64,000 bases of DNA from Anastrepha obliqua (taxonomy: Eukaryota; Arthropoda; Insecta; Diptera; Tephritidae), in NCBI RefSeq assembly GCF_027943255.1, contig NC_072896.1:116839879-116903878 (forward strand). The letters are read 5' to 3'. The translations under genes and the position numbers were made by a program. This document shows, one piece after another, positions 9,714-24,700 of this stretch. The notes under the pieces were generated by a model. The model was not told the DNA's origin. It ran no database searches and was given only the letters and a program-made list of their open reading frames with translations. The first letter of the stretch is position 1, and every line of letters starts with the position of its first letter.

Positions 9714-12700
9714 GTGAGTATCACTAAAATATCATTCACCAAATTTTTATTGTCACTATATCCATTGCAATATTCCATTGACTTCTTTCTTTTCATTATC
9801 ATCATCGCCCGCCTTGCAGCAATTCTAGAGGAAATAAATTATAAACTTACCTATGAAGATCAGACGTTACGCACCTTTCGTCGCGCCATCGGCTTCGGCC
9901 AAAATGTGCGTTCCGATTTGATACCGCTGCTGGAGAATACGAAAGATGATGCTGTACTCGACTCGGTCATACGCATCCTGGTTAATTTGACTGTGCCTGT
10001 AGAGTGCCTCTTCTCGGTAGATGTCATGTATCGCACCGAAGTCGGTCGACATACCATCTTCGAGTTGAACAAGTTGCTCTATACAAGTAAAGAGGCCTTT
10101 ACAGATCCGAAGAGCACGAAATCTGTTGTCGAATACATGAAATATTTGTTGGAGTCCGATCCGAAATTGTCACTTCAGAAATGTGATAAAATCAACAATT
10201 GCCTACTATTGCTCCGCAATGTTCTCCACATCCCAGAGACAAATGTGAACTTTGTAATGCCCTCAGCACATTCCCAGCCAGGTGGGTCACATCCGGTGTC
10301 GATGCAAAATGCAATACTTTGGAATCTCTTCATACAAAGTATCGATAAACTGTTGCTGTACCTCATGACTTGTCCACATCGCGCCTTTTGGGGTGTCACC
10401 ATGGTGCAGCTGATCGCGTTGATGTATAAAGATCAACACGTCAGCACGCTCCAAAAGTTATTAAATATGTGGTTTGAGGCTTCGCTATCGGAGAGTTCGG
10501 AGGATAACGAGAGCAATACCTCTCCACCCAAACAAGGTAGTGGCGACTCTAGTCCCATGCTTACATCGGATCCCACTTCTGACTCTTCGGACAATGGTAA
10601 GTCCTACTACACAGTTGCGATTGAGAAAGTAACGGAACAGTTCGAATTGCTAATGCCACCAGCAAGATTAAATGCTGATTTACGAACGCGAATAGGTGCA
10701 CTAAAGAGTCCTATTTGTGTTTCAACAGGTAGTAATGGTTGCAAGAACGAGAGTGCCGAAGATCGTCGACAAGCCATGCGCGAGGAGGCGACCGAAGCCA
10801 CATTGCAGGAAGTTAGCCGCAAAGGACACGAATATCAAAACTCAATGATGTGCGATTCGCATGTGAAGAAGGAAGTTGACGATGTGGAATTGGGTAGCGT
10901 TGACAATAGGGGCGGCAATGAACAGCCATGTACCATCAAAATCGAAGCAATGGATGATATGGGAGGTGATGACGATAATTGCGATGGTAATGGTGATGTT
11001 GATGTTCATGTTGGTGGTGATGTTGATGGTGATGGTGTTGCTAATGGCGACGGTGAAGGCAGTTGCTCGGTCGACGCAGTCGGCTCAGCACAACCATGTG
11101 ATATGAGTGAAGATAGCGACAACCAACAACAACAACAACCAGTTGAACCCAATCAAACCACTACCAGCGAGTCGAACCAAACCGACGCAGATGCGGTTAA
11201 ATTCAAAGCGCCAGCAGTTGTTACAAAATTCAAACAAGCGTATCCACAGCCCAAAATCTGCCAAAAGGTGCCACATTCGGGTCAGCTGAATTTGAGAAAG
11301 GGAAAAAGTTGTCCGCAAAAGCGTGAGTGTCCTTCATCGCAATCGGAGTTGTCAGATTGTGGCTATGGCACACAAGTGGAGAACCAAGAGTCCATATCCA
11401 CCTCGAGCAACGATGACGATGGCCCACAGGGCAAACCGCAACATCAAAAGCCACCCTGCAACAGTAAGCAGCGCAGCAAGCAACGCATTGTGATGGCGAT
11501 GGTAGACAAGAAAGAGCTACGTCGCAAAAAACTGGTCAAGCGTAGCAAGAGCAGTCTGTAAGTTTGCTATAAAGAAAAAGAGTTCCCTAATTTTAAATTA
11601 AGAGTTAATAAATACGTTCTACAACATTTCAGTATCAACATGAAGGGTCTGGTACAACACACGCCAACTGATGAAGACATATCTAATTTGTTGAAGGAGT
11701 TCACAGTCGATTTCCTACTCAAGGGTTACGGCTGTCTTGTAGGCGAATTGCACTCACAACTGCTTACCAATATTGTAAGAATTGACATTTTTAATCAACT
11801 TAGCATGCGTAATTAAGTATTGACTTGTCTGTCTTAGAAAATTCCCATCGATACGTCGCACTTCTTCTGGTTGGTCACCTATTTCCTTAAATTCGCCGCG
11901 CAGCTGGAGCTGGATATGGAGCATATCAGCGCAGTGCTCACCTACGATGTCATCAGCTATTTGACTTATGAAGGCGTCACGCTTTGCGAGCAACTGGAAT
12001 TGAACTCTCGCCAAGAAGGCAGTGATTTGAAACCGTATTTGCGGCGCATGCATTTGGTCGTAACGGCCATACGAGAGTTTCTGCAGGCAATCGATACCTA
12101 CAAGAAAGTGACGCATTTGAGTGAAGTGAGTTTTCGTGTAATTCGGATATTGTATGCGTTTGTGTGTACTTTTGTTAAAACTAGCAAAGGCTGCAGTAAT
12201 TCTTAGAATTTTATTAGAATCGTACAATGGTTGATCGGTGGCGCTAAGGGTTTCATTCAACACTTTTCAGTCAAAAACCAAACAAAAAACGAGTTAGAAT
12301 TGGTTTAAACTGTGGACATCTATCGACTGTTATTAGACAGCTAAATAGTGATGTCATATGGACTCAAACGTGTTCCCTACTAGACAACCAACTGGCAATC
12401 TTAGTTAGTCTACACCAAAGAAAAGAAAAAGGAGATCACTGATACGTTAGGACGGGCATGATGAGAGCCTTGTAGAGTATTAGTTCCATTCGTCGAGAGA
12501 GAGCTTTAGTTATCAATTGCCGACTTAGTCCAAAGTAGCACGTAGAGAGATTCTAAGTTGGATTTCATGGTTGACATTCTTAACAGTGCTAATGCTGGCT
12601 CTCAGTTAAACGAAGTCTTTTACAACCTCGAAATCATAATTGTCAACAGTGATGTGGGTGCCGATACGCGAGTACTTCGACTATTTGTTTGATGACAGGA

Positions 12701-15700
12701 AGTACTTCGTTCTGTTCTCGTTCACCAGCACCAGACCCATTCGCTTTGCTTCTTTATTTAGTTTGGAAAAGGCAGAACTAACAGCGCGGTTTTTGACCGG
12801 CATACGCCAACAATTGTGCGCTCTTATAGAAAGTTGTGGCTGAGCGATTAAGTTCTGCGGCTCGCACGATCTTTTGTAGAATCAGGTAGAAGAAGTCAAA
12901 CCAGAGCGAGCCACTCTGTCTGAAACCTCGTTTGGAGAGGTCCTTTCTAATTCTGAAGGCTTTGCTGGAATTGAGCAACGTCAGTTTTATTTACTACAGC
13001 AACAATAAAGTGGCAAACTGTGTATTAGATTATTTGAGTTATGGGGAAAAGTGTGTTGCCAGTTAAGAGACATTTTCATTGCCTACTTGTAACGCAATAG
13101 TTTTTCTTTTTATAATTTGGAAAACCATAACGGATACTAGGTGGTCCAAAAGGTTATGAAGAGTTTAAGGGCTCGCTTCTCAAAAGTAGTTCTTTCACTT
13201 TTTTAAGTTTTCATTTTCCTTTAACTTTCGTTCTATTAAGCTTTAAATATAATTCCTTTTTTTTGCAGGATGATCGCTTGCATTTGCGACGCTTACAAAG
13301 TCAAATCAGTTCCACTGAGGATTTGCGTTGCCTATTCGTACTTCTCTTGCGACGATTCAATCCAAATTTGCATACCAAGCAGTACCTGCAGGACTTGGTT
13401 GTAACAAATCATTTATTACTGCTGATTTTGGACTTTATTACCCAAACAGAAGGTGACACGAGTATCAAGATGACCGAGCATATAGCGCAGTGAGTGTCAA
13501 ATGAATAACCAATGCCCATTTATGGACATAAAAAAACAAAACTATCTCGAAATTAATGTTAAATTATACTTCATTTCAGATTCGCTACGCTCGAAATTAT
13601 GAACTACTATGGCATGCTCTTGGAGGACTTTAACAATAACGGTGAATTCGTTAATGATTGCATCTTTACGATGATGCATCATGTTGGCGGCGATCTGGGA
13701 CAGATCGGCACGCTCTTCCAACCGATTATATTGAAAACATTTTCACGCATTTGGGAGACCGATTATGAGCTGTGCGATGTAAGTCGAGCGAATTTATTGT
13801 GGACAAAAAAGCATTTCATATTTGAATTTTTACCATTCTCTTCCCAGGATTGGTCCGATTTGATAGAGTACGTCATACATAAATTCATAAATACACCGCA
13901 AAAAAATTCGTTGTCCTTGCCAAAGGCTTCACTGACAGAACTAACCAAGGAACACAATTTAGAAAATACAGTCTGGTATGTAAAAAGCATAAATTATTGA
14001 AAATATAAAATATAATAATTTTTTTCACCCTTTAAGTGCTTGGACTCAGGAGGAAATGGACACTTTATATTGGTATTACGTGCAAAGCAAGAAGAGCAAT
14101 GATGTTGTGGGCAAAATTGTGAAATTATTCAGCAATAACGGGAATAAGCAGAAGTCGCGTATCTCGATTATACAACAATTGCTGCAACAGGTAAATGCAC
14201 CTCCACTTTTAGTACATAATTTAATAAAATTCTGCTAATACTAACACTAAATTCACCCCCGCCCTCACAGGACATCATAACCTTAGTTGAGTATGATGAT
14301 CTGATGAAATTCGAAGACGCTGAATACCAACGCGCTTTACTCACCACACCAACTTCGACTTCTACCGAATCGGGTATTGATCTAAAGAATTCTGCAACTT
14401 CTGCTAAACCTTCTGATGATATACAGGTACTTTTATGATTCGATAATTTCTTTAAATCACTTGCTAATTATTCTTATTATCCATTATCGATAGATTCTAC
14501 GCGATCTTATAGTGAAAGAGAATAAGGAAAAGCATTTGGTTTGGCTACAGAAGATTTTGCTTGAATGCTGTTATATAAAGTTGATTCTAAAGAATTGTAT
14601 ACTACGCGAAGATCGACAGAATCTGCAGTATGTTATGGAGCCAGTGGCATATCATTATATAGGTAAGTAACAAAAGGTGGCTAATGAAAGCTCTGCAAGC
14701 ATACCACTAGCCCCTGAACCCTTTCTAAATGTCAGTTCTGCACTCATTCAACTATGAATTGACGATTTCATGAGGTCTACCCATGAGTTGGGAACCTGCA
14801 GACTAGCCAAGTGCCATGTGAAAGAATCAAACAGGAAACTAGCGACTTTTCTCCTAAAACTTAATAGGAAGTACTTGAGAGTACTGGTGGGCGTAATCAT
14901 AGGTCACAATGCCTGGTTACCATGGAAATCATTGCCGACCGAATATGCCAATTCTGTCGTGAGAATGAGGACATTGCAGAGCATTTTCTCTGTAGCTGTT
15001 CGGCGTTTTCTAGAATCAGACTTAGGGTATTGGGGTGCGATGTTCTGAGTATGGATAAAGTTCATACTATTCCGTGCCTCTTAAGATTCATAAACGAATA
15101 CAAAAGTGACCTCAAACCTGTTTTTCAGTCTTACCATCCTATAATATCTATCTTGTCTCTCTGGTCTTCCCGACAAATCTAATCTAAATACAAGGCGGCG
15201 GTCATCGTAGCCGAATGGGTTGGTACGTGATTACCATTAGGAAGTGCGCAGGTTCGAATATCCGTGCATGAAACACCAACTGATAGGCAACGTTTTTTCT
15301 AATAGTAAGCGACCCTAGGCAGACAATGGCAAACCTCTGAGTGTATTTCTGACATGAAAATACAGCCATTTGCCATTTTTCATATTTGGAATTTAAACTA
15401 AGTTATGACAACTCAATAGGCCTCACAGTCGTCGAAAGAATGCAATCAGCCTGTAAAGCAAATACTACTCACTTTCAAAACTCTTCAAATCAAAGTTGCT
15501 TAACAGACCGTGCAAAATTACAATGCATAAATCTGTAGTCCAACCAGTTTTGCGCTGCGGATCAGAGTCGTGGACATTAAGTGAAATGGACAAAAACAAA
15601 TTCCAAATATTTGAAAGAAAAATTTTGAGAAAAATCTTTGGATCAGCAATAAGGATCCAAGAACTGGACCAACTAATAAAAGAAAATATTGCTGTGCGCT

Positions 15701-18700
15701 TCATCAAAGAAACAGATGGCTAAGTCGTGCCACAAGAGTAGGCCCAACGAGAACTCAACGAGACGCTAAAACATTTACGACGAAAACAAAAGATAGACGA
15801 AGATCAAAATGGATTGACGAATTGTAGGATTACATGAGGAAACTTGAAGTAAAAAAATAGAAAGAAATCAACCTAAGACCGGTTCAAATGGATGAAACTC
15901 ACCTCGTGCAGAGGTATCGTGACGTTACTTAAGTGAAAAAGATTAATGAGAGATGACAAATTCAAGCATAGCGAAGGGAATCTCTGGAAGCTTACGCGTT
16001 GTAATAGGGCGAAATAATCATTTAAGCTGAAAAGACAAAGTCTGAATTTATAAAACATGCGTTTGACCAGTATTAATCTATTCAGTTGAAACCCGAGCAG
16101 ATGCAACCGCGACACACCAAGCAATGAACAAGGTTGAGATGGCAGAAGTGCGATCTATCACAGGACATACTCGCGAGATCTTATGCGATACGTTGAGATT
16201 AGAGGGATATGTAACACGCAAGACATTGTTAGGTGGAGGCGAAGACGAAGAAGGGAACAGAAAAATCACTTGTTCCATAATGAGTAAGGCAAAGCTACCC
16301 TGCGCCTGAGTAACTGAATAATTTCAGGACTGGCTCGTTTGTTTATTCATTTGATTTAAAGGTGCATTAACTACTTTTAGTCGTCTTTGAATAGCTCAGC
16401 TGACGGATCATATTGTGAAATAGGAATTTGAAAACGGTGAGTCGAGAAGCGACGAGAGAATGGTAACTCCTAAAACACTCAGGCTGAACAGCCCATTGTG
16501 TTCGAGGTTCTGGAAAGTAAAAGGGTTGATAATCTAAATGAATTAGTGACAGAGAGAAAGAGATAGGGTAGAATAGAGACAGAGATGGATAGTCCTGTGA
16601 GAGTTTGCCAAATTCTTTGGCAAATTTGCTCATTCTCATGGCATTGGAACCCGGGTCTTCAATGGTTCCAATAGGGTCATATGTTGGCCCCATGGGTCGA
16701 GTCCTGTAACAATACTGACCATCAACCAAATGTCTTTTCTACCAAGTTTTAGAAAAAGTTCCACGGTTTCCCATTCGGGTTTGTAACAAAACACTTTGTA
16801 ATTCTGCAGTGTTCTAGACCGGACCATCGCTCTTTATGTAAATTGCATACATAATCGCTGATCTACTTCATGATTCCTGAAGAACTGATTCCGGTTATTG
16901 GCTCCGCAGTTAGCCAATTCATCGGCAATTTCATTTCCTTGAACACCGCGGTGTCCTATGCAATTTTGTCATATGTCATATGATGCTAATCGAAATGAGC
17001 CAAGTCCTCAAGATAATATCCGCAAATCAATAATTACTAAATAATAATTTATTAAATTTCTTTTCTTGCTGTAATTTTAGTGAAAAACAAATCAATTCCC
17101 GTCGTGCAATGGAACAGCGAACAGGCAACAACAATGCTATATCAACCATTTGTGTTGCTTCTGCATAAATTAGGATTTCAATTGCCTGCCGATGCCGGTT
17201 CGATTTTCGCACGCATTCCCGATTTCTGGACGGCAGAGATGATCTTCAGTTTGGCGCGCAAGTTGGGCCCATTGGACAAGTGTGAGTAATTTTGAACGGT
17301 GGGGTATATGTTTAGTGGTTAATGTTATGTTCTGTTTCTTTCTTTTTTACAAAAACAAAAAAAAAATTATATAAAAAAACAAAATATTTAAAAAAACAAT
17401 TGGACCACGTATAAACCATCAATTCTAAAACATTTATGCACAAAAACAATATCTAATGGATTTATAATAAAACGAAAAACAAAAAAAAAAAAAAACAAAT
17501 AATTCTCGACCCAACTCAAACAAGCAAAAAAATATAAAATAAATCAATATAACATCAACGAAAATAATATATTTATAATGAATTTCCTTACGATAAATGC
17601 AAATATTAATGCATCCGCTCGTTCGTCGTTCATTGTGATTTTGTACACTCTCAACCGAATACTTACAATTACAAATACTCCTCTATTGCTCTTTTACCGC
17701 TTTACTCTCTGTGTGTATTTCTCTCGTTCTGTCTCTCTTGCACTTTCGATCTCACAGTGTTGATCAAGTTCGATATGAGTCAGTTTGAGGATGTGAATGC
17801 AATAGAGTTGCCGCGTTGCCATCACGTAACAGCGGCACGCGGCTCACTCTCCTCAATGTCCAGCCTGGAAATGGAAATTGGTGGCGTTGATGAGTACACA
17901 GTGTTGGGAAGTAGCTCGGATAATGGAAATTGTAATGGTCGGGCAAGCCGAAATGGACGTTCGAGCAGTGGAAGCGGCAGTATGTTGGCGCCAGTGCCCG
18001 AGGTGGATGCCAAATTGGAGAAGGCGAGCGCGAGTAACGATATATTTGCCGTACCGAAAGCGAAACAATGCAATTCAATCATAAGGTAAGAATGGTTTTT
18101 TCTACAATTTACTCTTAAGTTGGTATTCTCGAAGTTTCGTATTCTGACGATGCTTTTGAGTTATGACTTGGCTTGGGTTACTAAGGTGAGGTGTTGTGCA
18201 GGGTGGGCCATATAGCGTTTGCTTTTTGAACCACCTATTTTTTTGAGAATGGTAACACAAATGACATGTCAAATGTATTCATAATTTACTTAAACGTTTG
18301 ACATTTACGAAATGGGACGCTATAAGCTTGAACAAAATTGGGAAATATTGAAAACCTATTTCCAAAGTGGTGAGTCTTCTACTCAAACTGTGAGAAATTT
18401 GAAAAAAAAAATTACAAAAAAAAAGATTTGCCAACAAGACAGATTGTGGATCAATTTGTTAATCGTGTTCATGAAGGTGAATCGTTAATGGATAAAACAA
18501 CACGTGAACGTGCTCAACAGTGCGTACACCCGACAACATTGCTGCTGTAGCCGAAAATGTGCGTTAACATCCAACAACCTCAACTCGTCATCGTTCTCAA
18601 GAATTGAACATTTCACGCACTTCTTTAAGGAGAATTTTGCATAAAGACCTCGGTATGAAGGCTTACAAAGTTCAAATGGTGCAAGAACTGAAGCCTAATG

Positions 18701-21700
18701 ACCATCCAATGCGTTTTCGGTTCGCTCAATGGGCAGAAAATCGTTTGACCACAGATGAGCATTTTTACCGAAAAATCATCTTTTCTGATGAAGCTCATTT
18801 TCACATCGGTGGCTACGTCAATAAGCAAAATTGTCGAATTTGGGGCTCAGAAAATCCACACGTTACTGTAGAGAAGCAAATGCATCCACAACGAGTCACT
18901 GTTTGGTGCGGTTTTTGGTCTGGCGGCATCATCGGGCCATTTTTTTTCGAAAATGAGCGAGGAGCTGCGGTTTCAGTAAATGGCGAGCGTTACCGTGACA
19001 TGCTCAACGAGTTGTTTCCAAAAATTGAAGAGGATGACATGGACGACATTTGGTTTCAACAGGACGGTGCAACTTGTCACATTGCCAAAGTTACACTCGA
19101 ACTTTTGGCTACCGTTTTTGAAAACCGAATAATCAGCCGAAATTCCGACATAAATTGGCCGCCTCGGAGCTGTGATTTAAGCCCGTTGGACTATTTTTTG
19201 TGGGGAGCCGTCAAGGACAAATGCTATGCGAACCACCCAGAGACGATTGATGCTTTAAAATACGAAATCGAAGTTGCCATTCATGAAATTGGAGCCCAAA
19301 CAATCAAAAATGTGCTTAAAAATTGGGTTGATCGAATGGCCTACTGTAAAGCCAGTCGTGGCAGTCATTTGAACGATATTATTTTTCATTCATAAATGAC
19401 AATGTTCAATCTTCAAAATAAAAAAAAGTTTAAAAAAAATATTGATATGTTTTTTTTTTATAGCCGATTCAAAAAGCAAACTTTACATGGTCTTTACTAA
19501 GGTCTTGTAGCTAAGAATGGATGGTGGGATGGATATCTTGATGTCCAGCTTTGGATAGAGAAATGCGCAGTTCGCCTCCCTTTAACGTACAAAGATGTTT
19601 ATTTTTACTGGATGACTTAGAAAAATAAATATTTCTCCACAAATCTATAATTTTAGTTCAGTATGATCAAAAAAACTCTGAATAAATAACAATTCAATAT
19701 CTACAATCATAACGAATTCGTAAAATTGGAATTTATCATATTTGAACTGGACACCTAAAATAGCGCAGAAAAACAAAATTTCTACTTCTTCTTGATTTGC
19801 TCGATAACCACTTATGCGATTTTGGCCGAGTTTAACAAAAAGCGCCAGTTTTTTCTCACGCTGATCTTTCTCTGGTACCGCGTCGAATACTTTCAGAGCC
19901 GGAGCGTTTATATTCTTTCGGTCGACATGAGCCAACCAACAGAAAAACAGAAATTAGTTATTTCAAATTGATTAAATTTGTTTATTTATTTCTTACCTGA
20001 TAAGTTTTTGTTTTTATTTTGGAAAATTCCTTCACACTCAAGAGGAAAACTTTTTATTAACCTTTGGCACCTCTTCAAAGGAATACAGTTTCAGGCTTCT
20101 TGTACTCGTTGCCATGGTTCATGGGCGTTTTAAAAATGTTCTGCCCAAACTTAATCTTCCACAGATTTTCAATGGTGTTAACCCTCCCTTGGGCATCTGG
20201 GTCTGGCTAGACTGGCTTTTTCCACGTTGAACATGCATTTAATATATTTCTATTATAACTCAAGACTTGAGGTTCGAGGTATCTTCCTAAAATTTAATTT
20301 TCTATCGATATATGGATATAACCTTTTAAAAGAATATCTAGATAAGCAATCTTTAACAAATTGCCATTTATTCTGAATATTGGGTCAACTACATTCCAAG
20401 AAAATGATCTTCAAACTTTCAAACTTAAGAAGGCAGTGAACTATTTTCATATGAAATACCCATTGACAGCTTTTGATTTCTGGAATCCTTCGAAGTATCT
20501 TAGAATATGGACTTTCCTTTTAAAATCCTAGTTAATACTGATTAAAATAAATATAGATGTTGTGCCTTGCATTGCCTTTTATAAGTTCACAGTTTCGGTG
20601 CTCTTTTATGCTGCAATAGAAATTACGATAGAAAGTTTGCTTAAATTTTCTAGTTCTAGGGTCATAACTTGTCTTTTATTTACGATTTTGGATTACCTGG
20701 ATACTGGAATTAGCCTTGAAATCGATCACAGACACTTAAACACTCGCCCACTCGGTCTATCTCTTGCAATGCCCGTTGTATACCCAACCTACTAGATTAC
20801 CCGAAGACTCTGAAGCTCAGCCAAATAGAAATTCGGGTTGGTAAAGCGAACAAATTTTACGATAATCGCTGTGTTGACGAACGATCAAAGTGTAGACATT
20901 CATATAGCACATGGGTTAAACAGTTCCGGGTCAAAAGACATTTTTTTTAATTTATTCATCAACGTAATTTCCATCAAGAACAACACAAATGTTCCAGAGC
21001 GGCTCTAACAGTCGCGCAGTTTTAGCGATAGCCTCTTCATTCGAGCATTTTTTTAGGTCTGCGAACTGCCAGTAAGCGCTGGGAGACAACTCTGGCAAAT
21101 ACAGTGGAGGTGGCAGCAATTCGAAGTTCAATTCATGTAGTTTTGCCATTGTTGCGGAATCCGCCTTCCAGTTGTATGCCACATAAACTGAACTCTCTAT
21201 CCCCAAAAAATGCAGAGTTGCGCGGGATAAAGGCCATGAATAATCCAATAATGGTTTCTAAATCACGTTTACGCCAGCTTAGCAGGATATTTAATTCTGT
21301 CTTTCTGTGAGATGCTGGCATCACTCGAAGCATCTGCTAGCATCATTCATCTTGATGAAAGCCGATTTTCGCGCTTAGCTGCATGTCTCCCTCCCATTTG
21401 TGATTTATTACTAAGAAAATGAATTAGAATAAAAGGGAATAGTTTTAGGTATCGCATTACTCGCTTTTCATTAACTCTCTGGTTTATCTCTTTTGCCGCC
21501 ACTTTTTTAGATTCACACCCGAGCCTGCACCATTGCCGCCGGTGCCAAATTGGTTGCAATTGGTGATGCGCAGCAAAATGAATACAAACGCCACAGCGGC
21601 ACTGGATACGGCACTCAATGCGAACAACACAGCTACAACAACAACTACAAATGAAAGGTATGTGAAAAGTGTAACAAAAAAAGAACAAAAAAACGGAAAA

Positions 21701-24700
21701 TATATAAAAACAAATAAATAAAAAATACATTCAGTTAGGGTAAAAAATAGCACCAAGCATAGTGACAACCATTTCGGCAATACAAATTAGACCAACTAGC
21801 ATTTTCAACTAATTTTGTAAAAAAATAGGTAATTAACCAATATTTAACTTTCTTTAACTGCATTAACCTTAAAAACGGAATTTCGGTATTCGCATACCGG
21901 AGTTAGTGTGTAGGTCCATAATAATTTTAATTCAATTTAAAACCTGAAGGTTTACATTTTTTTATTTGGGGTTGCATTCTGTTTTCGACATACAGGGTGC
22001 CCGGTGGCAGACTTGTTTTAAATTTAAAGTTTATCCCTAACTGCTGCGCGTATTTGCTTGGAGGCGACCGAGTTAGCTTCGTTGTTCGTGCGGGCTATTT
22101 ACTTACTACGTCGCGGTGGACGGGTAAACAAAGTGCATTCGCAAGGTTTGTATTTCAAGGTCAATAATTCGTTTGGATTTTGTTCACATTGCAATATTCG
22201 AGGCATATGTAATGCCGCAAGTGAAGATTTCACTCGCTCATGGGTGCGCAGGCTATGGGCAACAAGTTCAGCGGCAAACAGCCCACAGCCGGGGACCAAT
22301 CGGACAGCGAGAACAAATGAGGATATTGAGCTCGTCACTACAAGTTTGCGCGATAATCCACGTTACTCTGGTTGTACTAGGACTTCCATCAAACTATTTA
22401 ACATGAAATATTGAGGAAGGATTTTAGACTTCACACCTTCAAAATCAAATGAGAAAAGATAACACATGTCGCTGACATATATACGTTGACTACACAGGTC
22501 ACCCAACCTTACCGCTATAGTCTTTGTGGAATACGCCTACCACTTAAAGAAAATACTGTTCTCGAGGTTAATGGCATCCCGACATTATTTTTGCAGCGAG
22601 TGATACGGAGTACTATGGCCAAATTCCAAAAGTGTATCCGATTAGCGGTTAACATTTAGAGGAAATAATTAAAAAATAATAATAAAGTCCGCACTTGTAT
22701 TCTTTTTAATAGTTATTGAAAATACCTACCTATTTTTTTATTTAGCTTTCAATTCCTAATTATGCTATGGGCCACTCTGTATTAAGCTCTGATTGAATTT
22801 ATCGTTGTGCGGTTTTTGCGAAAACTACGAATAAAGGTACTAGGTTGTTCAATAAGTTTTGCGGTTTGATAAGAGAGGCGTTGCTACTAGCCAAATTTTC
22901 TTTTGCTATGTTGGTACACTTTTAATATGGACGTATATGGAGTTTCATTTCAAACTGACAATGCGTTCTTTGTTTACAAGCCATTTTATATCGACGTGTC
23001 ACAGAAGTTTATAGAAGGGAAAAATACAAGGATCGAGCAGTGATTGAATTTTTATTTTTGGAAGGTTAAAAAGCAAAGGAAGTTGTTGACCAAAGGTAAA
23101 AACTTTATAAGGACTTTTCGCCATCAATTGGTACAGTAGAAAAATGTATTGCTGAATTCAAAAGTGGTCATATAAGCCTTGAAAACGATCCACGACAAGG
23201 ACGTTCCAAAACAGCAACGACACCAGAAATAGTAGAAAAATACTAAGTATCGTATTGAAAAATCGTCGAGTGACTGAAAGAGAGTTAGTAGAACCTCTAG
23301 GTATCTCATTGAGCAGTTTAAACAGTATTTTGACCGAAGTATTGCGTTTCAGAAAGCCGTGTGCATAATGGGTGCCGCTTTCGCTAACAATGGAACAAAA
23401 CCACATTCGAATGTGACTTTCTCAGCAACATTTAGAGCGATTTTGAAAGGATAAAAATCATTTTGTGCATCGTTTTACCACTATGAATGAGGCTTCGGTC
23501 TCTCACCATGATCTTAAATCAAAACCAGAGCCTAAAGAGTGGTGTGAACCTGTTTTTGCGGCTCCGAAACGAGTTCGTGTCAAGAAATCAGCCAAGAAGG
23601 TCTTAGCATCTGTTTTTTGGGATGTGAAAGGAATTTTGTTTGTGGAATACTTGCGAACTGATAAAACAATAAATTCTGAATATTATTGTAACCTTTTAGA
23701 TCAGCTGATGAAAACAAAATTCTGAAAAATACCCTTTTTGCAAAAAGAGTAAAACTCCTTTTCATCAGCAAAATGCACCGAGTCACCAGAGCAGTTTTAC
23801 AATGGCTAAAAGCCAATAATTAAAGTTCGAATTGTTGGAGCTTCCACCGTATTCATTACATTTGGCCCCTAGCGACTTCTATCTGTTCCAGACCTACAAA
23901 AATGCATGCGTAGAAAGCGCTTTTAATCAAATGATGAGGACATAACAGCTGAGGCAGCGTATTTTGCTGCTCATCCGGATTCTTACTTCCGGGATGGAGT
24001 TTATAAATTGAAATCTCGTTGGGAACCAAAACTGTGTTTTTCTTATCGAATCGCAAAACATATTGAACAACCTAGTAGCACTGAATTTTAACTCGAAGCT
24101 GTTCGAAATTCTTAAAAATTCATTGTATAATTAATTCGTAATATGAAATCGTAGGATTCGTACTTGCTGGCGGAGAAGCGATAAACGAAATCTAGTGCCA
24201 TAGTAATGAACCAATTTGAATAAAATTCCGCTTGAGTGATTCAAATCACAATATTTTGTTTACTAATAACTTGAGTGTTAACGTCGTGACAGCTGATTTC
24301 GAGTCATCAAACTGTGACGTTCGCGTCTGCCATCAATGTTTTTCAATTCTCACGAGTTCAGTGATATCATTTTTTACTTTTGTACTGAGTGTTCAGTATC
24401 GTAGATTCTCCACGTTCAGCTCAATGCTAAGGCTTAATTTATCTTGTAAACCGTAGTAAATGCATGACCTTGGTGCTTTTTTTTGCCTGCACTCTATTAT
24501 AATATTTTTGTGCGTGTAATCTAACTGATTCGGTTATTTCGCGATGATTTGTGATTTGCGATTAATTTTTGATAATTTTTTGACATTGAAAATTTTTCTA
24601 AATACAATTTTAATTTTATTTCTTTATTCATTTATTACTTGCAATAATTTATTTATTATTAATTTTATGCAATAACTTTTTTTGTTTAAGGATTCACGCA

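Noticed and set aside
9693..11561. A single 622-residue ORF starting at 9693 as the timeless N-terminus
   Set aside because: It reads through intron 1 in another frame and through stop-free intron 2. The spliced product starting at 9617 restores the conserved [10 protein letters not shown] start and the SSDNGSNG junction.
18503..18508. CACGTG E-boxes elsewhere (18501, 31755, 35098, 38136, 42474, 45714)
   Set aside because: Most lie inside transposon coding sequence or LINE fragments; those outside lack the partner boxes seen at 7259 and 7279.
4459..19395. Domesticated transposase genes (from the open frames at 4459-5199 and 18604-19395)
   Set aside because: Both lie within recognisable terminal repeats and lack an intact DNA-binding domain in frame, so they are best read as ordinary decaying elements.
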